Positions 52,080 to 61,909 of a DNA stretch of 64,000 bases are shown one piece after another. Position 1 is the first letter of the stretch; each line of letters begins with the position of its first letter. The notes beneath the pieces were generated by a model, which saw nothing but the letters and a program-made list of their open reading frames with translations, had not been told where the DNA came from and ran no database searches. The translations under genes were made by a program, and so were the position numbers. The DNA is from Flavobacterium wongokense (lineage in GTDB: Bacteria; Bacteroidota; Bacteroidia; Flavobacteriales; Flavobacteriaceae): positions 868,001-932,000 of the forward strand of contig NZ_JAKIHP010000001.1 of the NCBI RefSeq assembly GCF_021608265.1, read 5' to 3'.

Positions 52080-53435
52080 ATGAAAAAATTCCTCAAAATC
52101 TTTGCTGTTTTATTGCTGATTGCCCTTATTTATCTGCGAATTGCCATTTATCCGCAACTCGATTTAATTTCTGGCTTTTCGGCCAAAAGTGTTGCGTCTG
52201 CTCATTTTATTGATGGAAGGAATTTACAAACCATCCAACAGGGAGACAATGACATCCCGAAAGTGGATTGGGCAACGAATAAAATCCATGGCAAACAGGC
52301 ATTCGTTACCTCAACGGTTTATGGGTTGAAAGAGCGCAAAGCGATTTATCGTCCGGGTTTGGGTGCGACCTTAATCAATGATGATTTTGATGCGGCAAAA
52401 CCTTATTTGGTTCCGCATAGAAATCTTCCAACCAATACGGAATCACTTCCTTTTCCTCGTGGTGATGGTGGCGGGATGGACACCATTTTCAAAAACATTG
52501 ATTATGCCAAATTGAATTCATCTGTTGCCAATGCCTTTGATAAGAAAGGGCAGAAAAAGAAGCGGACACGTTCTGTAATTGTCATTTATAAAGATAAAAT
52601 CATAGCTGAGAAATATGCAGATGGTTTTAGCCAGGATTCTAAACTTTTGGGTTGGTCAATGACTAAAAGTTTGACCGCAACTTACTTTGGGATTCTTCAG
52701 AAACAGGGGAAAATCGATATTATGAAACCTGCACCTATAAAAGAATGGGCAAATGATGAGCGCAAGAACATTACCATCAACGATTTGCTACACATGAATT
52801 CGGGCTTGGAGTGGGAAGAGGATTATGGTAAAATTTCCGATGTGACCAAAATGTTGTTCCAGGCTGAAGACATGAGCAAGTCACAAATGGAAAAACCTGC
52901 TAAATACAAACCGAATACGCATTGGTATTATTCATCAGGGACAACTAATTTGCTTAGCGGGATTTTGCGCAGGCAATTCAAAACGCATCAGGAATACCTT
53001 GATTTCTGGTACAACAGCCTTTTTGATAAAATTGGGATGCGCTCCGCTTTGATTGAAACCGATATGGCCGGTAATTTTGTAGGTTCTTCCTATGGCTGGG
53101 CAACCACGCGTGATTGGTCGAAGTTTGGATTGCTTTATCTTCATAAAGGAAATTGGTTTGGCGAACCCATTTTTGATGAAAGCTGGGCAAAATATGCAGT
53201 TACACCAACCAATACTTCGAATGGAAGGTATGGTGCCCAGTTTTGGCTTAATTCCAGCGGTTATTTTCCCGATGTTCCAAAAGATATGTTTTACTGTAAT
53301 GGTTACCAGGGCCAAATGGTGGCAATAGTTCCATCACACGATTTAGTGATTGTTCGAATGGGTTTGACCGAAGAACCCGAGTTTGATTTCAATGGGTTTT
53401 TAAGCGGTATTATTTCCAGCATCAGGAAAAACTAG
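52080..53435 (+). CDS. Membrane-anchored class C beta-lactamase-fold serine hydrolase
   Basis: The 451-residue protein has an N-terminal membrane anchor (MKKFLKIFAVLLLIALIYLR) and a class C/esterase domain from about residue 145. The SxxK motif is WSMTKSLTATYFG, YYSSGT near 285 is the Tyr motif, and a late CNGYQGQMVAIV corresponds to the third box. I start at 52080 because the earlier ATG at 52032 adds residues before the anchor. Peptidase, esterase or lactamase activity cannot be told apart. It lies inside the split suf region, convergent with the DUF2157-like gene (4-base overlap). Confidence 0.88.
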   Translation: MKKFLKIFAVLLLIALIYLRIAIYPQLDLISGFSAKSVASAHFIDGRNLQTIQQGDNDIPKVDWATNKIHGKQAFVTSTVYGLKERKAIYRPGLGATLINDDFDAAKPYLVPHRNLPTNTESLPFPRGDGGGMDTIFKNIDYAKLNSSVANAFDKKGQKKKRTRSVIVIYKDKIIAEKYADGFSQDSKLLGWSMTKSLTATYFGILQKQGKIDIMKPAPIKEWANDERKNITINDLLHMNSGLEWEEDYGKISDVTKMLFQAEDMSKSQMEKPAKYKPNTHWYYSSGTTNLLSGILRRQFKTHQEYLDFWYNSLFDKIGMRSALIETDMAGNFVGSSYGWATTRDWSKFGLLYLHKGNWFGEPIFDESWAKYAVTPTNTSNGRYGAQFWLNSSGYFPDVPKDMFYCNGYQGQMVAIVPSHDLVIVRMGLTEEPEFDFNGFLSGIISSIRKN

Positions 53436-54592
53436 AAACTTTCTCCAGCTCCGCCACCGCTGAATCCACCACCGCCAAAAGGCATTTTGCTTTCCGGTTC
53501 CATAGATTTCAGATCTACCTGCGAGTTTACAATCAATGCTTCAATATTAGGAAGAATATCTGCACTTGTACCTCTTGCTGGTTTAAATGTCAGTCCGGTT
53601 TCCTTATCCCTTAATTTCCTGATGGCCAAATAAGCTCCGCCAAAAAGCAATATACCGCCTAAAAGTAGTGCGCCTTCTATTGGCAGTATATGATAATAAA
53701 AACGTATGGTATAAATCGAAAAACCAAAAGTCAGGAATCCGATAATCAGCATTAGTCGGTCTTTGCTGTAAAGCGAATAAACAATGTAAAATATTGGTAT
53801 CAAAAAAGTGAATCCATAAAACAGAAACGCAAACGGAATGTCCTGTCCTTTGCCGATGGTTAAGTGTAACAAAGACTCCGAAAGTTCACGAACGACCATG
53901 TAATTCATTGAAAAATAGCCCAAGACCAGGCTAAATCCCTGAAGCAAAAGGAGCGGATTTGCATAATATTCGTGTTTTTTGGAAGTACTGACTTTTACAT
54001 ACACGAAATAAAGAATCAAAGCCAATACGAATAAAACAAACGGAAGGAAAACAGAACCGATTATCTTCAATTCTAATACCGCATAACAAATTGCGCCGGT
54101 TAATCCAATTAAACTTACCAATATTGAAAGCGTATGGACATACCTTATGCAAGCCGCCAATCCGACAAAAGCAAGGGCAATAAAGGCAGCCAACGGACTT
54201 TCGGTGGCAACTCCTATCAAGCCACAAAAAAATCCCTGGAAACCCAAAATGAAAGCATCGTCGAGTCCGTATCCAAACTGATTTTGTTGTTTGGTCAATA
54301 TTTCGCTTCCAACAACGCTAAATGCCGTATAAATAAAAAGCATCAGCCAAAAATGATTTTCGGCCAAATTGAGTGTAATCAATGATATTACTCCGGTTAG
54401 GGACGACAACAACAGGCAGCCTAAAATAAAGAAACCAATCCTAATCAAAATATTGTGATGGCTCTTTAAAACAGGCAACTGCTTTTTAATTTCTGTCAAT
54501 TGGTCTTTCGGTACAAAGCCCTGATCGTTCAGCCGTTTTGTTTCTTCGAGCAAAAACGTATTTTCCAAAAGTTGCTTATCATAAACTATCAT
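53432..54592 (-). CDS. DUF2157-like polytopic membrane protein with glycine-rich tail
   Basis: The 386-residue protein has a cytosolic N-terminal helical segment (about 1-45), about ten membrane helices (from 47 to 340) and an unusual C-terminal tail PFGGGGFSGGGAGESF. The tail resembles the Gly/Ser tails of TPM-domain and DUF2207 membrane proteins. The gene overlaps the upstream similar gene by 4 bases. Function is unknown. Confidence 0.75.
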   Translation of the reverse strand: MIVYDKQLLENTFLLEETKRLNDQGFVPKDQLTEIKKQLPVLKSHHNILIRIGFFILGCLLLSSLTGVISLITLNLAENHFWLMLFIYTAFSVVGSEILTKQQNQFGYGLDDAFILGFQGFFCGLIGVATESPLAAFIALAFVGLAACIRYVHTLSILVSLIGLTGAICYAVLELKIIGSVFLPFVLFVLALILYFVYVKVSTSKKHEYYANPLLLLQGFSLVLGYFSMNYMVVRELSESLLHLTIGKGQDIPFAFLFYGFTFLIPIFYIVYSLYSKDRLMLIIGFLTFGFSIYTIRFYYHILPIEGALLLGGILLFGGAYLAIRKLRDKETGLTFKPARGTSADILPNIEALIVNSQVDLKSMEPESKMPFGGGGFSGGGAGESF

Positions 54593-55563
54593 GCTTTTTC
54601 CCGGTTAAAGTTTTTAATCAGTTTTATGAATCCGAATATGGAGCCAATGAAATACATTGGAGTCAGGATTATTAAAAGCCCACTAATATCGTAAAGATCT
54701 AAGGAAGCTACAATTTTAAAAATCAGTATATTAAACCCAATGTATCCATAAAGCAGTGTGAACACAAATAGGAAGGCAGAGTGTATCTCGTAGCTTGTTT
54801 TGTAGAAATAGTAGGTTGAGGCTGCCAATAAAATGGTGAAAATTGGCCAATAAATGTCAAGCATTCCCGCAATGCAGCAGATACCTATCAAATGCTGGGC
54901 AAAGGTTAGGAACACCAATTGAAAATGCTTTTTCAACGCAATTTTATTCGAATATTCTGTCCACAAAATCAACAAAATCCCTAAAACCAAACCGTAATAC
55001 GTTAGGGTTGGATTGCTGTAAATTTCGTTTTCCAATAAGGTTTTGGGCGTAACCGTTATTCCTATAAAAGTTGCCAAACCTGTAATTGCTATGGATAAGG
55101 CACTTTTATTATCAAAATAATAAGCACAAAAGAATGCAATCAGGCTACAGGCCAAACTTGACAATCCGAAGCCAAATACCTTATACTGAACCTGCAAATA
55201 CCCAATAAAAATACAGCTCAAAATCGTACACAACAAGACGATATAATCGTAAACCGGACTTTCAAATAAAACCTCATCCTTATCGAAACCTTTGGCTTTT
55301 TTAAAGCAAAAATAAAATCCAACACCCGTAAGTGCAAAAAGGAAAGCCAATATGGCAATGTGCCCAATGCTGTCAATATTTTCATAAATGATGATCCCAA
55401 CTCCTGAAGTAAAAAGCAAAACGGCGAGGTAAAGCAAAAAACGAAGTTCATTATGGAGTGAAAAAATCCCCAAAGCTTCGTATTGCCTTATCGATTGCAT
55501 CTGCGGATCGGTTATCAGTTCCTGTTGGAGCAGTTTTTCGGTAAATTCATTAGATTTTGCCAT
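54589..55563 (-). CDS. DUF2157-like polytopic membrane protein
   Basis: The 324-residue protein has an N-terminal cytosolic helical part (1-42, EKLLQQELITDPQMQSIRQY) and about ten membrane helices to residue 315. It looks like a distant partner or paralogue of the next gene, with ATGA coupling between them. Family assignment is by architecture only. Confidence 0.75.
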   Translation of the reverse strand: MAKSNEFTEKLLQQELITDPQMQSIRQYEALGIFSLHNELRFLLYLAVLLFTSGVGIIIYENIDSIGHIAILAFLFALTGVGFYFCFKKAKGFDKDEVLFESPVYDYIVLLCTILSCIFIGYLQVQYKVFGFGLSSLACSLIAFFCAYYFDNKSALSIAITGLATFIGITVTPKTLLENEIYSNPTLTYYGLVLGILLILWTEYSNKIALKKHFQLVFLTFAQHLIGICCIAGMLDIYWPIFTILLAASTYYFYKTSYEIHSAFLFVFTLLYGYIGFNILIFKIVASLDLYDISGLLIILTPMYFIGSIFGFIKLIKNFNREKA

Positions 55564-55585
55564 AATAATGAATAAGTTAGCAATC

Positions 55586-55593
55586 CAAATATA
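55586..55593 (-). promoter_or_regulatory. -7 box for the DUF2157-like pair
   Basis: Minus-strand TATATTTG, 22 bases upstream of the first gene of the pair. Confidence 0.5.
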
Positions 55594-55642
55594 CTCAAAT
55601 ATTTAACTCAAAACCGGAAAGCGGATTTTGAAACAAAAAGTA

Positions 55643-55650
55643 TATATTTG
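55643..55650 (+). promoter_or_regulatory. -7 box for the lipoprotein gene at 55675
   Basis: TATATTTG, perfect TAnnTTTG, 24 bases upstream of the ATG. It overlaps an in-frame TTG at 55648, another reason to reject that as the start. Confidence 0.55.
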
Positions 55651-55674
55651 AAACCAATATTAAAAAATCCAAAT

Positions 55675-56370
55675 ATGAAAAAAACTTTTAAAACCCTTAG
55701 CCTGTTATTTGTTGCTGCAATTTCTTTGACTTCGTGCAGCAGCGATAGTTCATCAGGGGAATCAAATGGAACCACAACCGGAAATTATTTTCCAATGGCA
55801 GTAAACAATAAATGGCAGTATACCAATGATGTTGATGCAACCGAAATTAACCTGATAGGAACTCAGCAATTTGGCTCAAATACCTATTATGAAATGACGG
55901 ATACGGATGCTGATCCTTCTGTAAATGGGCAGGTTTACATGAATAAAAGAGGTGCTTCCTATTATCAGAAATTATCCGTTTCTACACAAACTCAGGGTTC
56001 GCTTTTTATTACGATAGACTCGTTTGAAATGAAGATGTTCCAGGATGATCTTCAGGTTGGAGAAAACTGGAATGGTACAGCGAGGCCAAAAGTTACGTAT
56101 ACCGGCTCAACTTCAGGACATACTGTAGCAAACGTAAATTATGAGGGACAAGTTACAGCAAGGGATGTAAGTGTTACATTAGGCGGCATCACTTATAACA
56201 ATGTTATAAAATCAACCCTGATTGTTACTGAAACTGTAAATGGACAAACCGTAACTATCTCAGGTCAAAATTGGTTTGCAAAAGATATTGGGCTTATTTA
56301 TGAAACTACCACAATGAGCACAGATAACATAACCAAAACAAGATATTTAACAAGTTACGATCTGCATTAA
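55675..56370 (+). CDS. Ser/Asp-tagged lipoprotein of unknown function
   Basis: The 231-residue protein has a lipoprotein signal ending SLTSC (C21) followed by SSDSSSGES, a Ser/acidic start that could be a surface-export signal. The body begins YFPMAVNNKWQYTND, a motif seen at the N-terminus of many Bacteroidota lipoproteins, and is beta-rich throughout. It stands alone with its own promoter and terminator. Confidence 0.82.
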   Translation: MKKTFKTLSLLFVAAISLTSCSSDSSSGESNGTTTGNYFPMAVNNKWQYTNDVDATEINLIGTQQFGSNTYYEMTDTDADPSVNGQVYMNKRGASYYQKLSVSTQTQGSLFITIDSFEMKMFQDDLQVGENWNGTARPKVTYTGSTSGHTVANVNYEGQVTARDVSVTLGGITYNNVIKSTLIVTETVNGQTVTISGQNWFAKDIGLIYETTTMSTDNITKTRYLTSYDLH

Positions 56371-56377
56371 TAAAAAC

Positions 56378-56406
56378 AAAAAGGCTGTCACATGACAGCC
56401 TTTTTT
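56378..56406. terminator. Bidirectional terminator between the lipoprotein and the suf-linked barrel gene
   Basis: 13-bp stem AAAAAGGCTGTCA and complement around a very short CA loop, followed by T's on both strands. Confidence 0.88.
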
Positions 56407-56411
56407 ATGCT

Positions 56412-56939
56412 TTATAAAAAAGTATAAGTATATCCAAAATTCAACGTCTTGGCAGCTAATCCATCATCAGGAAAGTTGAAACCGTGATTATTGGCCTCTA
56501 TAAAGAATGTTTGCATATTGTTCCTGTCGGTGATATTGGCAAAGCCTATAGTATATTTTCTCAAATAACCGTGCAGGTTTTCAGGACCCATTTGAAAGCT
56601 TCTTCCGTAACCAAATGCAAGAATGACTTTGTTGGTATCGTCCCCGAGCATTACTCTGCTATTGATATAAACCGGAAGTATGCCGGTATCATGTTTAAAG
56701 TTTCCCTCTATCCCTGAGTTCAGCCCTAATGACAAACTGTTGTCTTCATTATGTATTCCCAATCCACCTCTAAAACTAAGTCCTCCAACGGTGACTACTT
56801 TGGTATCTCCATCTGCATCTTTAACAAAAAAGGACGTAATGCCACCGATTTCTCCTTCGTAAAAGAAATATTTTTTAAAGAATTGTGCATGGCCCATTTG
56901 GAAACCAAATAATACAAAAATGGGTAGCAGTTTCTTCAA
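56412..56939 (-). CDS. Exported beta-rich protein downstream of sufD
   Basis: The 175-residue protein has a signal peptide (MKKLLPIFVLFGFQMGHA) and amphipathic strands (LSFRGGLGIHNEDNSLSLGL, KVILAFGYGRSFQMG), ending LNFGYTYTFL. A small outer-membrane barrel is likely. It starts 11 bases after sufD on the same strand and is probably the last gene of that operon, although the product has no obvious Fe-S link. Confidence 0.75.
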   Translation of the reverse strand: MKKLLPIFVLFGFQMGHAQFFKKYFFYEGEIGGITSFFVKDADGDTKVVTVGGLSFRGGLGIHNEDNSLSLGLNSGIEGNFKHDTGILPVYINSRVMLGDDTNKVILAFGYGRSFQMGPENLHGYLRKYTIGFANITDRNNMQTFFIEANNHGFNFPDDGLAAKTLNFGYTYTFL

Positions 56940-56950
56940 AATGTAATGGC

Positions 56951-58267
56951 TTATAAATCGAAACCTAGATTCACGCCCAGTTTCATCGCGATGATTTTGG
57001 TAATCCTTTGTTTCAATTCCGGGATTTTGATGCTCTCGATAACTTCGTTTGAAAACGCGTACATCAATAATGCCTTGGCTTCCTTCTTCGGAATTCCGCG
57101 TTGCTGCATATAGAACATTGCGTTTTCATCAAGCTGGCCGATTGTACAACCGTGCGAACATTTTACGTCATCGGCAAAGATTTCCAATTGAGGTTTTGCA
57201 TTGATGGTAGCTTTGTCGCTTAGCAAAATGTTATTGTTTTGCTGGAATGCATCCGTTTTCTGCGCCTCTTTTTCCACAAAAATCTTTCCATTGAAAACTC
57301 CCGTTGAACTGTCGCCCAAAATGGTTTTATAGTTCTGATGGCTTTCGCAGTTAGGCGTTGCGTGATTTACCAAAGTATAATGATCCACGTGTTGCTTATC
57401 GCCAATGATGGTAATTCCTTTTAATGTCGAATCAATTCTTTCGCCAAAATGATAGAAATTCAGGTTGTTTCGGGTAATGTTTCCACCAAATGAAAACGTA
57501 TGCACCGAAACGTTGCTTTCCTGTTTTTGCGAAATATAAGTATTGTCAATCAGGTTCGCTGACTGCAGGTCGTTCTGGATTTTATAGTAATCGACAATGG
57601 CTCTTTTTTGGGCAAAAATCTCAGTAACGGAGTTCGTCAACACCGGATTTTCATTCAGCGATTGATGCCTTTCGATAATCTGAACATGCGCATTTTCACC
57701 AACAATAACGAGATTTCTTGGCTGAACCATCAAAGCGTTTTCAACTCCAGTCGAGAAGTAAATGATTTCGATTGGCTTTTCAACTACTTTGCTTTTTGGG
57801 ATGTTGATATACGCTCCTTCATTTGCGAAAGCGGTATTCAAGGTCGTCAAAGTTTCATCCTTACTTGCGATTTTGTTGAAATATTCGTCTATGATCATTT
57901 TGTATTTTGGCTTGTTCAATGCCGATGACATTAAGCAGACATCTACTCCGTCGTGCGTCGTTGCCGATAAAAATGAGGAGAATTTACCATCTACAAAAAT
58001 GACTTTGTGGGTATCGATTTCGTGCAGGAAATATTTCTTAACTTCCGCAAATTCGATGGCATTTTCGTGTTTTGGGAATACTGAATAATCATTTTTCAGG
58101 ATGGCATTCAGCGATGTATACTTCCATGCTTCCTCTTTTTTGGTTGGGAAGCCTTTGTTTTCAAAGTTTTTTATAGCCGAAGTACGCACATCATGAAGTT
58201 CGGAGTGAACATCAATCTGCTCCTCAAAAGCCATAAAAGACGAGATTAATTTTTCTTTCAATTCCAT
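56951..58267 (-). CDS. sufD: SufD, Fe-S cluster scaffold subunit
   Basis: The 438-residue component of the SufBCD scaffold has the parallel beta-helix core and the C-terminal signature DDVKCSHGCTIGQLDENAMF (about 368-387). Its ATG shares one base with the sufC stop (TAATG-type overlap). Confidence 0.96.
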   Translation of the reverse strand: MELKEKLISSFMAFEEQIDVHSELHDVRTSAIKNFENKGFPTKKEEAWKYTSLNAILKNDYSVFPKHENAIEFAEVKKYFLHEIDTHKVIFVDGKFSSFLSATTHDGVDVCLMSSALNKPKYKMIIDEYFNKIASKDETLTTLNTAFANEGAYINIPKSKVVEKPIEIIYFSTGVENALMVQPRNLVIVGENAHVQIIERHQSLNENPVLTNSVTEIFAQKRAIVDYYKIQNDLQSANLIDNTYISQKQESNVSVHTFSFGGNITRNNLNFYHFGERIDSTLKGITIIGDKQHVDHYTLVNHATPNCESHQNYKTILGDSSTGVFNGKIFVEKEAQKTDAFQQNNNILLSDKATINAKPQLEIFADDVKCSHGCTIGQLDENAMFYMQQRGIPKKEAKALLMYAFSNEVIESIKIPELKQRITKIIAMKLGVNLGFDL

Positions 58268-59016
58268 TAGACCATTTCAGCTTTAATCCAGTCGTATCCT
58301 TTTTCCTCTAATTCGTAAGCCAGTTCCTTTGTCCCCGATTTTACGATTTTCCCGTCCATAAGAACGTGAACAAAATCCGGAACAATATAATCCAAAAGCC
58401 TTTGGTAGTGAGTGATTACAACCACAGCATTGTCCTGGCTTTTTAGTTTGTTTACACCATTGGCAACAATTCTCAACGCATCAATATCCAAACCTGAATC
58501 GGTTTCGTCAAGGATGGCCAGTTTTGGCTCCAACATTGCCATTTGGAAAATTTCGTTACGTTTTTTCTCACCACCTGAAAAACCTTCGTTTAACGAACGA
58601 GACAAAAATTTACGGTCGATTTCCAATAATTCCGATTTCTCACGGATTAACTTCAGCATTTCATTTGCCGGCATTTCTTCCTTTCCATTAGCTTTTCTAC
58701 TTTCGTTGATAGCCGTTTTCATGAAATTCGTCACCGAAACTCCAGGAATTTCCACCGGATATTGAAACGAAAGGAACACGCCTTTGTGCGCTCTTTCTTC
58801 CGGAGCCAATTCCGAAATATCTTCTCCTTCCAAAAGGATTTCGCCTTCTGAAACTTCGTAATTTTCATTTCCTGCAATAATCGATGCCAACGTACTTTTC
58901 CCGGCACCGTTTGGACCCATGATGGCGTGGACTTCACCTGCATTTACCTTAAGGTTGATTCCCTTTAAGATTCCTTTATCCTCAACACTTGCGTGTAAAT
59001 TGTTTATTTCTAACAT
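58267..59016 (-). CDS. sufC: SufC, ATPase of the SufBCD complex
   Basis: The 249-residue ABC-type ATPase has Walker A GPNGAGKST (35-43), the SufC-type signature NEGFSGGEKKRNE (about 143-155) and Walker B LAILDETDSGLD (about 169-180). It lies 29 bp downstream of sufB. Confidence 0.98.
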   Translation of the reverse strand: MLEINNLHASVEDKGILKGINLKVNAGEVHAIMGPNGAGKSTLASIIAGNENYEVSEGEILLEGEDISELAPEERAHKGVFLSFQYPVEIPGVSVTNFMKTAINESRKANGKEEMPANEMLKLIREKSELLEIDRKFLSRSLNEGFSGGEKKRNEIFQMAMLEPKLAILDETDSGLDIDALRIVANGVNKLKSQDNAVVVITHYQRLLDYIVPDFVHVLMDGKIVKSGTKELAYELEEKGYDWIKAEMV

Positions 59017-59045
59017 TTTTAAAATGTGTTTTATTCTGATTATGA

Positions 59046-60494
59046 TTAACCTACTGAACCTTCTAATGAGATTTCCAATAATTTTTGTGCTTCCACGGCA
59101 AACTCCATCGGAAGTTTGTTCAATACATCCTTGCTGAAACCATTTACGATAAGCGCGATGGCTTTCTCAGTTGGAATTCCACGCTGGTTGCAGTAGAAAA
59201 CCTGATCTTCACCAATTTTTGAAGTCGTTGCTTCGTGTTCGATTATCGCTGTTGAATTTTTGCTTTCGATATACGGAAACGTGTGTGCTCCGCAGTTATT
59301 CCCCATCAATAACGAGTCGCATTGCGAAAAGTTACGTGCGTTTTCGGCTCTGGTGCCAATTTGCACCAAACCTCTATAACTGTTTTGTGATTTCCCGGCT
59401 GAGATTCCTTTGGAAATGATAGTCGATTTGGTGTTTTTACCCAAATGCACCATTTTGGTTCCGGTATCTGCCTGTTGGAAATTATTAGTCACGGCAATCG
59501 AATAAAATTCGCCTACCGAATTATCGCCTTTCAAAATGCATGATGGATATTTCCAGGTTACAGCTGAACCGGTTTCAACCTGAGTCCATGAGATTTTTGC
59601 GCCTTTCTCGCACAATCCTCTTTTGGTTACGAAATTGAAAACTCCGCCTTTTCCTTCCTTGTTTCCGGGATACCAGTTTTGAACGGTTGAATATTTGATT
59701 TCGGCACCATCCAAAGCGATTAATTCTACTACTGCTGCGTGCAATTGGTTTTCGTCACGGCTTGGCGCGGTGCAACCTTCCAGATACGAAACATAACTTC
59801 CTTCATCGGCAATCAAAAGCGTTCTTTCGAATTGACCGGTTCCGGCCTGATTGATTCGGAAATAGGTTGAAAGTTCCATTGGGCAATGCACGCCTTTTGG
59901 AATATAACAGAACGAACCGTCAGAGAAAACCGCCGAGTTCAAAGCTGCGTAGAAGTTATCCTTTTGCGGAACTACGGTTCCCAAATATTGTTTTACCAAT
60001 TCGGGATGTTCCTTGATCGCTTCCGAAATGGAGCAGAAGATAATCCCTTTTTCGTTTAGTGTTTTCTTGAAAGTTGTCGCCACAGAAACCGAATCGACTA
60101 CAATATCCATCGCGATATTGTTCATTTTTTTCTGTTCGTCCAATGAAATTCCGAGTTTTTTGTACATCGCCAAAAGTTCAGGATCTACATCGTCCAACGT
60201 TTTATTTGGATCAACATCTTTCGGGGCTGAATAATAGGAAATCGCCTGAAAATCGGGTTTTTCATAATTCACGTTTGCCCAGGTTGGCTCCACCATTTCC
60301 TGCCATGCACGAAACGATTCAATACGCCAATCGGTCATCCATTGTGGTTCTTCCTTTTTCTTTGAAATCGCACGAACAATGTCTTCGTTTAACCCAACAG
60401 GAAACGTCTCCGAATCAAGTTCGGTATAAAACCCGTATTCATACTCTTTGCTTTCGAGTTCAACTTTTAAATCGTCCTCAGTATACTTTGCCAT
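59046..60494 (-). CDS. sufB: SufB, Fe-S cluster scaffold subunit
   Basis: The 482-residue scaffold protein has [20 protein letters not shown] (about 234-253) and C-terminal [20 protein letters not shown], both highly conserved and carrying residues implicated in cluster assembly. It follows the IscA-like gene by 15 bp. Confidence 0.98.
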   Translation of the reverse strand: MAKYTEDDLKVELESKEYEYGFYTELDSETFPVGLNEDIVRAISKKKEEPQWMTDWRIESFRAWQEMVEPTWANVNYEKPDFQAISYYSAPKDVDPNKTLDDVDPELLAMYKKLGISLDEQKKMNNIAMDIVVDSVSVATTFKKTLNEKGIIFCSISEAIKEHPELVKQYLGTVVPQKDNFYAALNSAVFSDGSFCYIPKGVHCPMELSTYFRINQAGTGQFERTLLIADEGSYVSYLEGCTAPSRDENQLHAAVVELIALDGAEIKYSTVQNWYPGNKEGKGGVFNFVTKRGLCEKGAKISWTQVETGSAVTWKYPSCILKGDNSVGEFYSIAVTNNFQQADTGTKMVHLGKNTKSTIISKGISAGKSQNSYRGLVQIGTRAENARNFSQCDSLLMGNNCGAHTFPYIESKNSTAIIEHEATTSKIGEDQVFYCNQRGIPTEKAIALIVNGFSKDVLNKLPMEFAVEAQKLLEISLEGSVG

Positions 60495-60509
60495 TTGTTT
60501 GTTGGGTTT

Positions 60510-60839
60510 TTATAGTGAAAACGATTCGCCGCAACCGCAGGTTCTGGATGCGTTCGGATTGTTGAATACAAATCCTTTTCCGTTCAATCCGCCTGAGAAT
60601 TCCAAAATGGTTCCTGCCAAATACAGGAATGATTTCTTCTCAACGGCTATCTTTACATTGTTATCTTCAAAAACTTTGTCGTTCTCTCCAAGTTCTTTGT
60701 CAAATTTCAGTTCATACGACAAACCTGAGCAGCCACCGCTTTTTACGCCCACACGGACATAATCTTTGGCTGCGTCAAAACCGTCTTCCTGCATCATCGA
60801 AACGATTTTTCTACTTGCGTCATCAGATACTTTAATCAT
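60510..60839 (-). CDS. sufA: HesB/IscA-family Fe-S carrier (SufA-like)
   Basis: The 109-residue A-type carrier has the three ligand cysteines: C37 in GGCSGLSYEL, and C101 and C103 in TCGCGESFSL. It is the first gene of the sufABCD transcript. Naming it sufA rests on this position. Confidence 0.95.
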   Translation of the reverse strand: MIKVSDDASRKIVSMMQEDGFDAAKDYVRVGVKSGGCSGLSYELKFDKELGENDKVFEDNNVKIAVEKKSFLYLAGTILEFSGGLNGKGFVFNNPNASRTCGCGESFSL

Positions 60840-60870
60840 TGTATTATTTTGATTTTGTCTAAATTAACCG

Positions 60871-60900
60871 CAAAGTTACTACAATTATCCTTTTTTTCAA
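60871..60900 (-). promoter_or_regulatory. Complete Bacteroidota promoter of the sufABCD operon
   Basis: Minus-strand TTG (60898-60900), exactly 19 bases, TAACTTTG (60871-60878), followed by C. Both elements match the consensus perfectly, 31 bases upstream of sufA. No recognisable IscR-type palindrome was seen. Confidence 0.88.
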
Positions 60901-60958
60901 GAATCTCTAACATTTTTATAACGAATGTAGGAATAGAGGAAAATGATTTTTAATTCTA

Positions 60959-60966
60959 TAAATTTG
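60959..60966 (+). promoter_or_regulatory. -7 box for the metallo-hydrolase gene
   Basis: TAAATTTG, perfect TAnnTTTG, 17 bases upstream of the ATG and divergent from the suf promoter. Confidence 0.55.
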
Positions 60967-60982
60967 TAAAAACAATTCAAAA

Positions 60983-61843
60983 ATGAAAATTTACCCAATT
61001 GAAGCCGGAAATTTTAAGCTCGATGGTGGCGCTATGTTTGGCGTTGTGCCCAAAACCATCTGGACAAAAACCAATCCTGCAGACGACAATAACCTCATTG
61101 ATATTGCAGCGAGATGCATGCTGATTGAAGACGGAAACCGACTGATTTTGATTGATACCGGAATGGGAAATAAGCAATCGGAGAAGTTTTTTGGGTATTA
61201 TTCGCTTTGGGGAGATCATTCATTGGATAAATCTTTAGCAAAATACGGCTTTCATCGTGATGATGTAACTGATGTTTTTATGACGCATCTTCATTTTGAC
61301 CATTGTGGCGGAAGCGTGAATTGGAACGATAGTAAAACAGGTTATGAAGTTGCCTTCAAGAATGCCAAATTTTGGTCGAATGACAATCATTGGGAATGGG
61401 CTACCAAACCCAATGCCCGTGAAAAAGCTTCCTTTCTTTCAGAAAATATTTTACCGATGCGGGAAAGCGGACAGCTGAATTTCATCAAAAGGCCGGAAGG
61501 TGATTTTGGTGTTTCTGAAGAATTAGGATTTGGGATTTTTTACGTTGATGGGCATACCGAAAAAATGATGATTCCGCATATTCAATACCAGGATAAAACG
61601 ATAGTGTTCGCTGCCGATTTGATTCCGACTGCAGGACATCTGCCTTTGCCTTATGTTATGGGTTATGACACAAGGCCGCTTCTGACTTTGCCCGAAAAAT
61701 CCAAATTCCTACATGCTGCGGTTGAAAACAATTACTATTTATGGCTGGAACACGATGCACACAACCAAATCATAACTGTGGAAAATACCGAAAAAGGCAT
61801 TCGGCTTAAGGAAGTTTTCAGTTGCAATGATATCTTAACATAG
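60983..61843 (+). CDS. Metallo-beta-lactamase-fold hydrolase (lactonase-like)
   Basis: The 286-residue protein has the HxHxDH metal motif (H102-L-H104-F-D106-H107), IDTGMGN at 57-63 and later metal ligands in DGHTEKM and the LEHDAHN region. The pattern resembles the AHL-lactonase/YtnP group, but no quorum-sensing genes are nearby, so the substrate is open. No signal peptide. Confidence 0.92.
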   Translation: MKIYPIEAGNFKLDGGAMFGVVPKTIWTKTNPADDNNLIDIAARCMLIEDGNRLILIDTGMGNKQSEKFFGYYSLWGDHSLDKSLAKYGFHRDDVTDVFMTHLHFDHCGGSVNWNDSKTGYEVAFKNAKFWSNDNHWEWATKPNAREKASFLSENILPMRESGQLNFIKRPEGDFGVSEELGFGIFYVDGHTEKMMIPHIQYQDKTIVFAADLIPTAGHLPLPYVMGYDTRPLLTLPEKSKFLHAAVENNYYLWLEHDAHNQIITVENTEKGIRLKEVFSCNDILT

Positions 61844-61909
61844 TGTTAATCATTTTAACAACTGTAACAAAACATTCTAATTTTACACCAATTCATTAAA
61901 ATTAAAAAA

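Noticed and set aside
60983..61843. Quorum-quenching lactonase
   Set aside because: The metal motif fits, but many MBL-fold hydrolases share it and no quorum-sensing context exists.
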